DNA of 64,000 nucleotides from the NCBI GenBank assembly GCA_016713325.1, contig JADJPJ010000095.1, positions 124,001 through 188,000 of the forward strand, read 5' to 3'. The translations under genes were made by a program, and so were the position numbers. The notes under the pieces were generated by a model. That model had not been told where the DNA came from. It saw nothing but the letters and a program-made list of their open reading frames with translations, and did no database searches. Positions 38,971 to 48,128 of this stretch are shown piece by piece. Numbering within the stretch: position 1 is the stretch's first letter; every line of letters begins with the position of its first letter. Origin of the DNA: Candidatus Flexifilum affinis (GTDB taxonomy: Bacteria > Chloroflexota > Anaerolineae > Aggregatilineales > Phototrophicaceae).

Positions 38971-39219
38971 ACATAAGCGACTAAATCCTCGCGCTCCTGA
39001 CGTATCTCAAATTTGCCCACTGCACCGCAGCGGGCTTGAAAAAAGGCAGTCTTTTGGCCTCTCTCTAATGCGTCAGTCGTGAACACTCAACACACAATTC
39101 AATCGTTTCCTCGGTGTGCCTGCGCACAAAGACGCGCAGAGGGTTTAGTGTTGCCTTTTTTTGGACCGGGTTGGGCGGCAGCGCCGTTCAATACATCACA
39201 CCAGATCGGGAAAAACGTC

Positions 39220-40642
39220 TTGGATCCGCAACAGGCCTGGAGCGCTGCCGCGCAGCAGCTTGAACTTCAGCTCGACCGAGCCAGCTATGACACCTGGCTG
39301 CGCGACGCCGTCCTATTAAATGTAAAAGCGGCTTGTCAGGCGATACGTCAGGGGACATCTTCGTCATCGGCGTCGCGAATTCGTACGCGCGCGATATGCT
39401 TCAGCACCGTCTGTATCGCAACGTACGCCGCATCCTGGCCGAAACCTACGGCGCGCCGGTCGAACTGCGCTTCGAAATCTTCAAGCCTGTCCTCAGCGCG
39501 CCCGCCCCGGTGGAAATTCCCGGTGCCGACGCGCCGCTTTTCCGCCTGCTGGAGCAGCAGCGCGATTCCGTTGATTCGTCCGTTCCCCTGCACGAGCGCC
39601 TGACCCGTCCGTCGCGCACTGAACTGCCGGAGAGCGAACTCAACCCCCGCTTCAACTTCGACCGCTTCGTGCCCGGCAACGAGAACCAGATGATCTACGC
39701 CGCGCGCCCGTCGCGGAGCGGCCGGGCGGGGTCTACAATCCTTTTTTTGTTTATGGCGGCGTCGGGCTGGGGAAGACCCACCTCCTGCAAGCCATCGCCC
39801 ACGAATGCAAGGCGCGCCATCTGAGGACGATCTACGTCCCGTCGGAGGCGTTCACCAATGACCTGGTCGATTCGATTCGCAGCAAATCGACGGCCGTCTT
39901 CCGCGACCGCTACCGCTCGGTCGACGTGCTGGTGATCGACGACATCCAGTTCATCGCCGGCAAGGAGAGCACGCAGGAAGAGTTCTTCCATACCTTCAAC
40001 GCGCTCACCACCTACAACAAGCAGATCGTCATCGCCTCCGACCGCCCCCCGCGCGATCTTCAGCCCTTCGAAGACCGCCTGCGCTCCCGTTTCCAGGAGG
40101 GCTGGTGATGGAAGTGCTGCCGCCGAGCTACGAGACCCGTCTGGCCATCCTGCATAACTGGGCGTCGGACCGCAGCGTGCGGCTGGCCCCCGCAGGTCTT
40201 CGAGATGATCGCCGGGCGTTCCAAGATGAACGTCCGCGAACTCGAAGGCATCTTCAACCAGGTGGCGGCGACTCAGCATCTGGCGCACCGGGCGATCACC
40301 TCCGACATGACCGCCGACATTCTGGATGGCTACCGCCGCCCGCGCGAACACGTCACCCTGACGCGGGTGCTGGAAGTCACGGCGCAGCAGTACGGCCTGA
40401 CGACGGAAGCGATCACCGGCAAGAGCCGCACCGGCAAGATCAACCAGGCGCGTCAGGTGGCCATGTACCTGGCCCGCGACATGACCGCCGCCTCGCTGCC
40501 GCAGATCGGCGACGCCTTTGGGCGGACGCACAGCACGGTGCTGCACGCCTGCAACAAGATGCTCGAAGATATGGAATCCGACCCGCATCTCAAGCTGATC
40601 GTCAAGAACATCCGCGAGCGCATCGTGAACCTCAACGCCTGA
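39220..40642 (+). CDS. dnaA: Chromosomal replication initiator DnaA (frameshifted)
   Basis: About 473 residues after repairing shifts near 39325, 39705, 40105 and 40192. I place the start at the TTG at 39220, since [20 protein letters not shown] matches the usual N-terminus; a GTG at 39079 is an alternative. Domain III has Walker A in [18 protein letters not shown] and Walker B in [20 protein letters not shown]. Domain IV has [20 protein letters not shown] and ends [18 protein letters not shown]. Most DnaA proteins read GGRDHTTV there, so this one lacks a Gly and has Thr for Asp. It binds origin boxes and opens the duplex. Confidence 0.95.
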
Positions 40643-40697
40643 TCCGTGCTAGAATTGTTCGTAAACAACCGGCTCGCTTAGCGTGAAGGCTGTGAAC

Positions 40698-41300
40698 ATG
40701 GCGCAGTTCATGGGCAATGAGCTCCTCCAGGGCGACATGGTCTATCTGGCCCGCCCGGAGAAGGAAGAGATGGCCACCATTTCGCGGTGGTCGCACGATA
40801 TCGGCTTCCAGCGCAACCTGCGGCGCGGCATGGTTTACCCCGAAGCGCCCATCGAATGGGAAGAATGGTTCACCCACCTCCTCGACAAAGAAGAGGGCTT
40901 TCCGTTCTCCATTCGCCGCCGCGACGACGACCGTCTGGTCGGTTTCACCGTGATCAAGGACATCAAGTGGCAGGCGCGTCACTGCGTGGTAGTGATCGGC
41001 ATCGACCCAGCCCAGCAGGGTCGCGGCTATGGCACCGACGGCATGCGCGTGGCGCTCAAGTACTGCTTCCTGGAGATGAACCTCAACCGCGTCGGACTGG
41101 AAGTGCTGGGCTACAACGATGCGGCGCTGCGCGTCTACTCGAAGGTCGGCTTCCGGCATGAGGGCACGCTGCGCTGCTTCGCCTTCCGAGACGGCGTGTA
41201 CTACGACATGCACGTGATGGGCATTCTGCGCGGGGAATGGGAAGCCGCCTACGGGCAGGCGGCGGTCAGCTACGCGCCCAGCGCTCCAGCCTCTTCATAA
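40698..41300 (+). CDS. GNAT N-acetyltransferase (RimJ-like)
   Basis: The protein has 200 residues. AAGG eight bases before the ATG at 40698 supports this start over the GTG at 40683. The acetyl-CoA site is VIGIDPAQQGRGYGTDGMRV, followed by LNRVGLEVLGYNDAALRVYS and YSKVGFRHEGTLR, the RimJ/RimL-like pattern. The substrate (protein N-terminus, amino acid or small amine) cannot be told. An imperfect inverted repeat, TTGTTCGTAAACAA at 40656-40669, lies just upstream. The last ~35 bases overlap the convergent rdgB gene. Confidence 0.85.
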   Translation: MAQFMGNELLQGDMVYLARPEKEEMATISRWSHDIGFQRNLRRGMVYPEAPIEWEEWFTHLLDKEEGFPFSIRRRDDDRLVGFTVIKDIKWQARHCVVVIGIDPAQQGRGYGTDGMRVALKYCFLEMNLNRVGLEVLGYNDAALRVYSKVGFRHEGTLRCFAFRDGVYYDMHVMGILRGEWEAAYGQAAVSYAPSAPASS

Positions 41301-41862
41301 GCTCCCGCAGCGCGATCCCCCGGTGGCTGAGCTGGTTCTTCACCGCCGGGGGCAGCGCGCTGAAGACCACGTCATACCCCTGTGGAATGAACACCGCATC
41401 ATAGCCGAAGCCGTTGATGACCGGGCCGGGCGCGAAGGCGATCCGCCCCTCGACGATGCCCTCGGCGCTGAGGGTATCCCCTTCCGGGTCGGACGCCGCC
41501 ACCACGCACACGAAGCGGGCCGTGCGCTCGGCTTCCGGCACATCCTGTAATTCCCCGAGCAGCTTGTTGTAGCGGTCGGCATCGGAGCCGGGGGCGTAGC
41601 GCGCCGAGTAGACGCCGGGCCGCCCGCCGAGCGCGTCGACCGCCAGGCCGGAGTCGTCGGCCAGGGCGATCCGGTTGCTGGCGATGGCGAAACTGCGCGC
41701 CTTGTGCAGGGCATTTTCCTCGAAGGTGTCATACGGTTCTTCGAGGTCAATCGAGTCCAGGCCGACGTCGCGCAGGTTGAGCAGCCGGAAGGGCGGGCCG
41801 ATCATTTCGCCGTATTCGCGCAGCTTGCCGGCGTTCGACGTACCGATAAGCAGGTCAATCAT
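41266..41862 (-). CDS. rdgB: XTP/dITP diphosphatase (RdgB/HAM1)
   Basis: The protein has 198 residues, the family length. Motifs: LLIGTSNAGKLREYGEM, DTFEENALHKARSFA, the metal-binding ALADDSGLAVDALGGRPGVY with SARYAP, and GFGYDAVFIPQGYD near the end with LSHRGIALRELM. It cleaves the noncanonical nucleotides XTP and (d)ITP to monophosphates, cleaning the nucleotide pool. It is convergent with, and overlaps, the GNAT gene. Confidence 0.95.
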   Translation of the reverse strand: MIDLLIGTSNAGKLREYGEMIGPPFRLLNLRDVGLDSIDLEEPYDTFEENALHKARSFAIASNRIALADDSGLAVDALGGRPGVYSARYAPGSDADRYNKLLGELQDVPEAERTARFVCVVAASDPEGDTLSAEGIVEGRIAFAPGPVINGFGYDAVFIPQGYDVVFSALPPAVKNQLSHRGIALRELMKRLERWARS

Positions 41863-41879
41863 GACGGTGACTCCTGAAG

Positions 41880-42060
41880 AAGAGAAGCAATGAGGAATGA
41901 GCGATGAGCAAGAGAAGGGCAGAGTGACAGGAATGATCGAGCAGAGCGGAAAAGAAGAATCTCGAAAGGCGCAGTAGGGGCAGCCCCTGCGCCGTTCTGC
42001 TCAGTTTCTCTTGCCCTGTCCTTCCCTCATTCCTCATTTCTCATCCCTCATCACTTTGTC
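41880..42060. repeat. Imperfect long inverted repeat with GAATGAG/CTCATTC motifs
   Basis: AATGAGGAATGAGCGATGAG on the left mirrors CTCATTCCTCATTTCTCATC on the right, enclosing GTAGGGGCAGCCCCTGCGCC (41975-41994), a dispersed-repeat palindrome. No gene. Confidence 0.45.
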
Positions 42061-42064
42061 CGAT

Positions 42065-43522
42065 TTACCCAAATCGCAAACCGAGCTGCACACGCCCGTC
42101 GAACACCTCTTTCACGCGGACCAGGCTGTCGGCCAGCACCAGGTCGAAGTAGACGTAGCGGTACCTCTCGGCAATGGCGCGGCGCATCGTGTCCACCATC
42201 TCGGCAGGGGCAATGACGGTCACGGCCAGACTCTGACTGCCGGGGATGAAGTCGACCAGATCCGTCTGCGTGGTCACCATCGGATGGAACAGATCCCAGT
42301 AGGCGCGGGCCGTCTCGAAGAACCAGGACGAGTCCAGGCCGGGCGCCAGGATGACCATATGGAAATCCGCCGCCCCGTGGATCGGCCCGGGGCCGGGCAC
42401 GGGCAGGGTCGGCACCACGAGGCCGGTGCCCATGACCTCGACAGCCGGCACGTCCTTGAGCACGGGCGGCGTATCGCCCAGCCGATCGACGGCGCGCACG
42501 ATGCCGCCGGAAGGCAGATAGTACTCATCTTCCTTCCACAGGGTGACGCCGAACATCCACGGCGGGGCCTGCCGCGCGATCCACTCGAACATGGCGACGG
42601 TGCCCTCGGCATGACTGAATTCGTCGTAGGCCGGGTAGCGCGTGTCCTGCTGGTAGACCTGATCGCGGAAGGGGAAGATGCCGCCTTCCGTGCCCAGCAC
42701 CGGCACGGCCTGCGAGCCAAACCATTCGGCGCTGCGCTCGTTGAACATGCGCCCCATGGCGATCAGCCCGACCGGGTCGCCGCGCGGGGTGAGGGCCGTG
42801 CCGCCGTAGACCGTCCGGCCCGGATCGCGCGACTGCTGAAGGGGATCGTAGGGATACTCGAAGTACCATCCCCCCTCGCGGGCGTTGACCTGACCCCGCT
42901 GGCGCGCGACCGTCGGGCTGCCGGCCGCCTGATACCAGTGATTGAGGATGTACGGGTGGGTGGCGCAGTACAGACCGTTGGCCAGCACGCGCTGGTAGCG
43001 CTCGAAGTGGTTGTCCGCCAGGTAGCGCAGCATGGTGTCCATCCAGGGCACGGCGGCGTAAGGCAGGTCTTCGGATTCCGCCAGCGGGATGAAGCCGGGA
43101 TAGCAACCGATGCTGACGACGTACTCGGCGAAGAGCAGCCAGTTGTCCATCAGCGGCTTGATGATGCTGTCGGTGTTGCGCCAGTCCGGGTCGATGCCGG
43201 CCGGCCACTCCACGCCGAGGTTGGGCTCATTGTAGAACTCGAACCAGCGCACGCCGACGCGGGCGAAGGCATCGACCAACGACCGCAGCTGCGAGGTAAA
43301 GGGCACAGCGCCCACGTGCCCCAGGTAGAGGCGCACGCAGGGGGTGATGTTCAGATCGAGCAGGTGCTGCGCGTCGTCGACGTATTCCAGACCGGCGGCC
43401 ATCAGTTTGGCCCAGCCGGCATGGATGCGCGTGTAGCGGCTGATATCGAGTGGCGACTGGTAGATGCTGTAGACGTGCAGCCCGCGCGGGTTGCGTGACC
43501 AGACGTAATCGTCAAGGCGCAT
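42065..43522 (-). CDS. GH-A-like glycoside hydrolase with C-terminal beta domain
   Basis: The protein has 485 residues with no signal peptide. The first ~330 look like a TIM barrel of clan GH-A: the acid/base Glu in FEFYNEPNLGVEW, and a possible nucleophile Glu in VPVLGTEGGIFPF; the barrel line GVTLWKEDEYYLP comes late. The last ~105 residues (from DFHMVILAPGLDSSWFFETA) form a separate domain also found in the next gene upstream. The substrate is unknown. A GH5/GH39-like enzyme is my best guess. The upstream gap holds a dispersed palindrome. Confidence 0.6.
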   Translation of the reverse strand: MRLDDYVWSRNPRGLHVYSIYQSPLDISRYTRIHAGWAKLMAAGLEYVDDAQHLLDLNITPCVRLYLGHVGAVPFTSQLRSLVDAFARVGVRWFEFYNEPNLGVEWPAGIDPDWRNTDSIIKPLMDNWLLFAEYVVSIGCYPGFIPLAESEDLPYAAVPWMDTMLRYLADNHFERYQRVLANGLYCATHPYILNHWYQAAGSPTVARQRGQVNAREGGWYFEYPYDPLQQSRDPGRTVYGGTALTPRGDPVGLIAMGRMFNERSAEWFGSQAVPVLGTEGGIFPFRDQVYQQDTRYPAYDEFSHAEGTVAMFEWIARQAPPWMFGVTLWKEDEYYLPSGGIVRAVDRLGDTPPVLKDVPAVEVMGTGLVVPTLPVPGPGPIHGAADFHMVILAPGLDSSWFFETARAYWDLFHPMVTTQTDLVDFIPGSQSLAVTVIAPAEMVDTMRRAIAERYRYVYFDLVLADSLVRVKEVFDGRVQLGLRFG

Positions 43523-43529
43523 AGGGATC

Positions 43530-43606
43530 TCCTTACCTCACCCCTCAATCCCTTCTCCGGACGGAGAGGGGAAGTGAAGCGCAGCGCAGCAGGGGTGAGG
43601 TTTCAT
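43530..43606. repeat. Dispersed CCTCACCCC/GGGGTGAGG palindrome
   Basis: CCTCACCCCT at 43536-43545 pairs with AGGGGTGAGG at 43591-43600, with an inner CTTCTCCGGACGGAGAGG hairpin. It separates two same-strand genes, so it lies within their transcript. Confidence 0.6.
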
Positions 43607-44197
43607 CTACCCACCCCCAAGGATCGAGCCGGGCGTCGGCTCCACGGGCGCGGGCGCCGGCAGGGCCGGATCGCGCGTGGGGGGGACGGCGGGCGACGGC
43701 GTGGCAGTGATGAAGCCGGAATTCTGGGTGGAAATGGGCGTCGGGATGGGGAAGTCGAGCGGGGCGGGCGTGAGGGTCGCCTCCCGAATGGGCACGCCAA
43801 ACGGCTGCGCCAGCATCGCCCGCTGATCCAGCACCTGCTTCGTCGCCTCAAAGGTATCGCGCACGATGGCGTCGAAATAAGCCGAGGGCCGCACGCGCGC
43901 CAGATCGACGCCGGCGCGGGCGCCATAGTCGCGCATCATGATGGCGGTGACGATGACCGCGCGGTTGGGCGGGACGAAGCTCAGAAAGTCGAAGTTGCTG
44001 ATCACCGTGGGGCGAAAGCGATCCCAGTACTGGCGGGCGGCATCGAAAAACCATTCGACGCCCAGATTCGGCGCGATGAACAGAAAGTGGAAATCCGGAT
44101 ACTGGTCGGGAGATGGCGTGGGCGAACTGACCTGGGGCAAAGGGCTGCCTCGCGCTCTATCGGAAGTGATCGCCTGATTGTTCCACAGGTTGTACAT
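43607..44197 (-). CDS. Satellite protein carrying the GH-neighbour's C-terminal domain
   Basis: The protein has 196 residues. The core (about 33-125) starts DFHFLFIAPNLGVEWFFDAA and runs through PTVISNFDFLSFVPPNRAVI, parallel to residues 380-485 of the glycosidase-like gene just downstream. The last 60 residues are low-complexity Pro/Thr/Ser. There is no barrel, so either it is a free-standing copy of the accessory domain or the 5' part of a larger gene was lost: a dispersed repeat lies just upstream of its start. Function unknown. Confidence 0.5.
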   Translation of the reverse strand: MYNLWNNQAITSDRARGSPLPQVSSPTPSPDQYPDFHFLFIAPNLGVEWFFDAARQYWDRFRPTVISNFDFLSFVPPNRAVIVTAIMMRDYGARAGVDLARVRPSAYFDAIVRDTFEATKQVLDQRAMLAQPFGVPIREATLTPAPLDFPIPTPISTQNSGFITATPSPAVPPTRDPALPAPAPVEPTPGSILGGG

Positions 44198-44230
44198 CCC
44201 GACAAGCGCTCCATGGATGCCGGAACCAGC

Positions 44231-44262
44231 GACAAGGGGCGGTCTGCAAACCGCCCCCGCGT
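44231..44262. repeat. Dispersed GGGGCGG palindrome
   Basis: GGGGCGGTCTGCAAACCGCC, a member of the small GTAGGGGCG palindrome family (compare 51184-51206). Confidence 0.5.
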
Positions 44263-44282
44263 GGAGGAGAAGAAGACTACGT

Positions 44283-44305
44283 ACGGCATGCGTTCAGCAT
44301 GCCGT
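44283..44305 (-). terminator. Terminator-like hairpin
   Basis: ACGGCATGC (44283-44291) and GCATGCCGT (44297-44305) form a perfect 9-bp stem eight bases after the stop at 44313. The minus-strand tail TACGTAGTCTTCTTCTC is pyrimidine-rich. Confidence 0.55.
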
Positions 44306-44312
44306 GCTGAAG

Positions 44313-45089
44313 TTAACTGACGATGCCGGCGGGGAGCGGGGCACCATTCTGCGGCGCTTCGAAGCTCGGCCCCATGGCGTCCTTACGGACCCACACGAAT
44401 TGGCAGGCCAGGACGATCTTATAATACGTTTCGGTCGAGTCCTGTCCGACGACGAGATAGGTGCCGGGGTTGAGCGTGAGGTTGGTCGCGTTGCCGGGGC
44501 TGTAGTAAATCTGCGCGCCCAGCGGAGCTGAACCGACCACCGAACCCGCCGGAACTGCCAGGCTGCACCCCCCTGCGGTGGTTGTTGGCGTGCCACAGAC
44601 GGCGTACGGCGTCAGGCTCGGCAAGCCCGTGAGGAGGGAGGATGCATCTTCGTAGTCCTCATCCAGGCACACTCCGTTGGCAAGGACATAGGCGGTGTAG
44701 GCGGGGTCACTCTGGGAGATCGCGCCTAACGCGGCAGCCTCTGCGCCGTCGATATCAAACAACGAATAGGTGATCGGGCGGCCGGTCACAGCGAAGACGC
44801 TCCCGTAATCCCCATCGTCGCTTGTCGTCGTGCCGACCACGCAACCCGGGTCGACGTCGACGACCACACCACTCGGATCAAACATCATCATGACATATTC
44901 GTCGCAGCCAGCGCCATCATCTGTCGGCCCACTGAGGGTAATATCAAACTGGGGGCCGTCAGCGTTATCACCAACATCGCCGGCATAATCGAAGACGAAG
45001 CTGCCGCTGGACGCGGCATGCACGCTGCCGAAAAACGCTATAGCGAGGATGATCATCAAGAGCAGTGTCGGAATTTTCGCGAAACGCAT
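44313..45089 (-). CDS. Secreted protein with shared C-terminal module (family 1, copy A)
   Basis: It has 258 residues. The ATG at 45089 has AAGGAG upstream. Signal peptide IPTLLLMIILAIAFFGSVHA. The N-terminal half is acidic and beta-rich with Cys in AGCDEYVMMMFDPSG and DPGCVVG. The C-terminal ~75 residues, from APLGAQIYYSPGNATNLTLN through YKIVLACQFVWVRKDAMGPS and ending NGAPLPAGIVS, recur in the gene at 51332. The family is unknown to me. The two N-terminal halves differ, which suggests variable display with a common tail. Confidence 0.6.
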   Translation of the reverse strand: MRFAKIPTLLLMIILAIAFFGSVHAASSGSFVFDYAGDVGDNADGPQFDITLSGPTDDGAGCDEYVMMMFDPSGVVVDVDPGCVVGTTTSDDGDYGSVFAVTGRPITYSLFDIDGAEAAALGAISQSDPAYTAYVLANGVCLDEDYEDASSLLTGLPSLTPYAVCGTPTTTAGGCSLAVPAGSVVGSAPLGAQIYYSPGNATNLTLNPGTYLVVGQDSTETYYKIVLACQFVWVRKDAMGPSFEAPQNGAPLPAGIVS

Positions 45090-45302
45090 TGATGGGCTCC
45101 TTGAAATAAGGCATTGCAAGCACAACTACATCTTCACACTTTACACAGTTTTTGATTCTTTACTACCTGCCGATAGGTATGGGATGTGGTCAAGAAGAGA
45201 CATGACAAGTCTGGACTCTCCCTGGACACATTGGTCTGCCCATGCATCGTGCAGTGAGGGTATACTCTGCACCCATTGTGAAATTGCACGCGAGTTATCC
45301 TC

Positions 45303-46100
45303 ATGCTTACGCTCCCACCTCAGTCTCTCGGCCTCCTCGTCCTTGGTCTTGTCGCCGGAGTCCTCTCCGGCATGTTCGGGATCGGTGGCGGAGTGGTCAT
45401 TGTCCCTATCCTGGTCACCTTCTTCGGGTTTGCTCTGCAAAGCGCGATCGGCACCTCACTCGGCGCGCTGCTCATGCCCGTTGCCATCCTCGCCGCCATC
45501 GAGTACTACCGTGCCGGCAAGCTGAAGATCCGCGTGGCGGCCCCGGTCGCATTCGGGCTGATCTTCGGCGGGTTCCTGGGCGCGCAGCTCGCCTTCGGGC
45601 TGCCGGTCAATACACTGCGCGTGATGTACGGCTTCTTCCTGCTATTCGCGAGCTGGCGCTTCGCCGAGCCGCGCAAATGGCTGGCGGAGATCCGGTCGAC
45701 CGAGCCGCCCAAGCCGGTGACGCCTGAGCCCACTCGCTCGGTGGACCTGTGGGTGCTGCTGCTGCTTGGGTTCGGCGCCGGCATCATCTCCGGACTGTTC
45801 GGCGTCGGCGGTGGAATCGTGATCGTGCCGGCGCTGGTCGGCCTGCTGCGCTTCGATCAGAAAGAAGCGGTGGCTACGTCGCTGGGCGCGCTGCTGCTGC
45901 CGGTCGGTCTGCCGGCGGTGATCACCTACTACAACAACAATGCGTTCGACATCGCCACGGCGGCGGTGGTGGCGGTGGGGCTGGTGTTCGGGGCCTTCGG
46001 CGGGGCGAGGCTGACGCTGCGGCTGCCCTCGACCACGGTCAAGCGGCTGTACGGAATCTTCCTGCTGCTGGTCGCCCTGCGCTTCATCTTCGGCGGGTGA
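45303..46100 (+). CDS. TauE/SafE-family membrane transporter
   Basis: It has 265 residues and about eight membrane helices in two halves. Each half opens with the family signature: GVLSGMFGIGGGVVIVPIL and GIISGLFGVGGGIVIVPALV, followed by GTSLGALLMP and ATSLGALLLP. Members export sulfite, sulfoacetate or related organosulfur anions, or are unassigned (formerly DUF81). Near sulfur-amino-acid genes this is suggestive only. Confidence 0.92.
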   Translation: MLTLPPQSLGLLVLGLVAGVLSGMFGIGGGVVIVPILVTFFGFALQSAIGTSLGALLMPVAILAAIEYYRAGKLKIRVAAPVAFGLIFGGFLGAQLAFGLPVNTLRVMYGFFLLFASWRFAEPRKWLAEIRSTEPPKPVTPEPTRSVDLWVLLLLGFGAGIISGLFGVGGGIVIVPALVGLLRFDQKEAVATSLGALLLPVGLPAVITYYNNNAFDIATAAVVAVGLVFGAFGGARLTLRLPSTTVKRLYGIFLLLVALRFIFGG

Positions 46101-46209
46101 GTTGCTGCGCTATGATTGGATATGGCGTGGTCTGCATGTTTTGTGTAACGATTAACAGCGGATCGTCCGGACCTCCTGAATCATAAACAGTGAAAGAACC
46201 TGTCCCAAT

Positions 46210-47145
46210 ATGCAAAAACCGCCTGCGCGCTGGTTGATCCTCGCTGCGTTTGCCGCCGTCTACTTCATCTGGGGTTCCAGCTACATCGGCATTGCCTTCG
46301 CCTCCCAGACCATCCCGCCCCTCTTTATGATGGCCTCTCGCCTGGGCGCGGCCGGCATCGCGCTGATCGTCGTGGCGATGCGGACCGGAGCGGTACGGCC
46401 TACCCGGCAGCACTGGCGCTCGGCGATTACCGCCGGTTTCCCCATGTTCGTCATCAACGCCGGGGCGATCGCCTATGCCGAGGCGAGGCTGGGCATGCCT
46501 TCCGGGATCGCGGCGGTGCTGCTGGCCAGCATGCCCCTGTGGATGGTGCTGATCAACTGGCTGCGACCCGGCGGCAGTCCTCCGAGCGGGCTGGTGGTCG
46601 CCGGCATCGTCATCGGCTTTGTGGGGATTGTGCTGCTCAGCGCTCCGGAACAGGGCATGCCGCCGCTGAATCCGCTGGCCGTGATTCTGATCCTAGTGGC
46701 GGCGGTCTCATGGGCTTTCGGCTCGATCTATTTGCGCGGGGCGCACCAGCCCGCTTCGGCGCCGCTCTCGACCGGAATGCAGCTTGTCTCCGGCGCGACC
46801 GGCCTGCTGATCGTCAGCATCGTGACGGGCGAACTGGCCACCTTCGATCCGGCTCAGGTAAGTGCCCTTTCGCTGGGCGCGGCCATCTACCTGGCGATCT
46901 TCAACTCGTTCATCGGCTTCAGTTCCTACGTCTGGCTGATGCGTCACGTCAGCCCGGCCAAGGTGTCGACCTATGCCTACGTCAACCCGGTGGTGGCGGT
47001 CATCCTGGGGGCGCTGCTGGCCAGCGAGTCGATCACGCTGCGCATGGTGATCGCCGGTGCGATCATTCTCTTCTCGGTGTTCCTGATCACGGTGCAGCAC
47101 CTGCCCCTGCTGAACCGCTCCCGGCTGGCGCAGGCCGCCCGGTAG
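46210..47145 (+). CDS. EamA/DMT-superfamily permease (YedA-like)
   Basis: It has 311 residues with ten membrane helices and two EamA repeats. The first repeat has FIWGSSYIGIAFASQTIPP and the second has VSWAFGSIYLRGAHQP and YVWLMRHVSPAKVSTYAYVN, typical of YedA/PecM-type exporters of amino acids or metabolites. The substrate is unknown. It follows the TauE/SafE gene by 109 bases on the same strand. Confidence 0.92.
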   Translation: MQKPPARWLILAAFAAVYFIWGSSYIGIAFASQTIPPLFMMASRLGAAGIALIVVAMRTGAVRPTRQHWRSAITAGFPMFVINAGAIAYAEARLGMPSGIAAVLLASMPLWMVLINWLRPGGSPPSGLVVAGIVIGFVGIVLLSAPEQGMPPLNPLAVILILVAAVSWAFGSIYLRGAHQPASAPLSTGMQLVSGATGLLIVSIVTGELATFDPAQVSALSLGAAIYLAIFNSFIGFSSYVWLMRHVSPAKVSTYAYVNPVVAVILGALLASESITLRMVIAGAIILFSVFLITVQHLPLLNRSRLAQAAR

Positions 47146-47288
47146 GAGATCGCGCGGGAGCTCAGACGTTGATTTCTGCTTTCGCCAGCATCGTCCATCT
47201 CCAGGCCTCAGCGCCACGTCCCACAGAGGCAGCAGGGCCTACATCCACAATCTTGTCCGCCCAACCAGCACGAAGTTAAGGGTTAACC

Positions 47289-48086
47289 TCAGCGCCGCGC
47301 GGCGTTGATGGTCGTCAGCAATTCGTCGTGAATGCAGCCGTTGCTGACCACCACCTGATTCCCGGTGTACAACCGTGTTGTCCCGCCGTCGAAGTCGGTG
47401 GCCCGCCCGCCGGCTTCCTCGACGATCAGCAGACCCGCCTGCACATCCCAACTGTGCATGCCCGCGTCCCAGAAGGCTTCTAACCGTCCACAGGCCACAA
47501 ACGACAGCTCCAGTGCCGCGGAACCGAGCCGGCGCATGTCGCGCACGCGGTTGAGGACGGCCAGGAACGAGTCGACGTTGTTGCCGCTGCGCAGGGTGCG
47601 CCGGCCGGTCGGGAAGCCACTGGCGATCAGCGACAGGCCGAGCGTCTCGGCGTTCGACACGTGGATCGGCTGGCCGTTGAGGGTCGCACCGCCGCCGCGC
47701 GCCGCGCTGAACATCTCGTTGGTGACCGGGTTGTAGACGACGCCCACCTGCGGGCGGAGATCCGGGTCGGCCAGGGCGATGCTGATCGAGAAATGCGGCA
47801 GATTGTTGGCGTAGTTGGTCGTGCCGTCGATGGGATCGACATGCCAGGCGTAGGGGGCATCGAAGATCTCGCCGCCGCCTTCTTCGCTGTGGATCGGGAA
47901 TCCGCTCGCGGCCAGCACCGGCACGATGGCGGCTTCGGAGGCTTTGTCGCCCTCGGTGACGATGTCGAAGGCATTGGCTTTGGTGACTTCATCGTGCGCG
48001 CCGCCGAAGGTCTTGAGGGCGGCGACGCCGGCATCACGAGCGGCGCGCTCCGCCAGCGCACGCAGGGCGGGGAGATCGAGGTTCAT
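47289..48086 (-). CDS. Inositol monophosphatase-family phosphatase
   Basis: It has 265 residues. Metal-site motifs: Glu in IHSEEGGGE, WHVDPIDGTTNYANNLPHFS, and the second motif WDVQAGLLIVEEAGGRATDF. Members dephosphorylate inositol phosphates, histidinol phosphate or fructose bisphosphate; SuhB-like inositol monophosphatase is the closest by eye. GAGG precedes the ATG. It is downstream of the small helical gene at 48129. Confidence 0.92.
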   Translation of the reverse strand: MNLDLPALRALAERAARDAGVAALKTFGGAHDEVTKANAFDIVTEGDKASEAAIVPVLAASGFPIHSEEGGGEIFDAPYAWHVDPIDGTTNYANNLPHFSISIALADPDLRPQVGVVYNPVTNEMFSAARGGGATLNGQPIHVSNAETLGLSLIASGFPTGRRTLRSGNNVDSFLAVLNRVRDMRRLGSAALELSFVACGRLEAFWDAGMHSWDVQAGLLIVEEAGGRATDFDGGTTRLYTGNQVVVSNGCIHDELLTTINAARR

Positions 48087-48128
48087 GCGGTTTCCTCAAG
48101 TTTCAGGAGACGTCGGCCGGAATATAGG

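Noticed and set aside
39079..39219. N-terminal extension of DnaA from the GTG at 39079
   Set aside because: The extra residues are unlike any DnaA N-terminus and the conserved part begins at the TTG at 39220.
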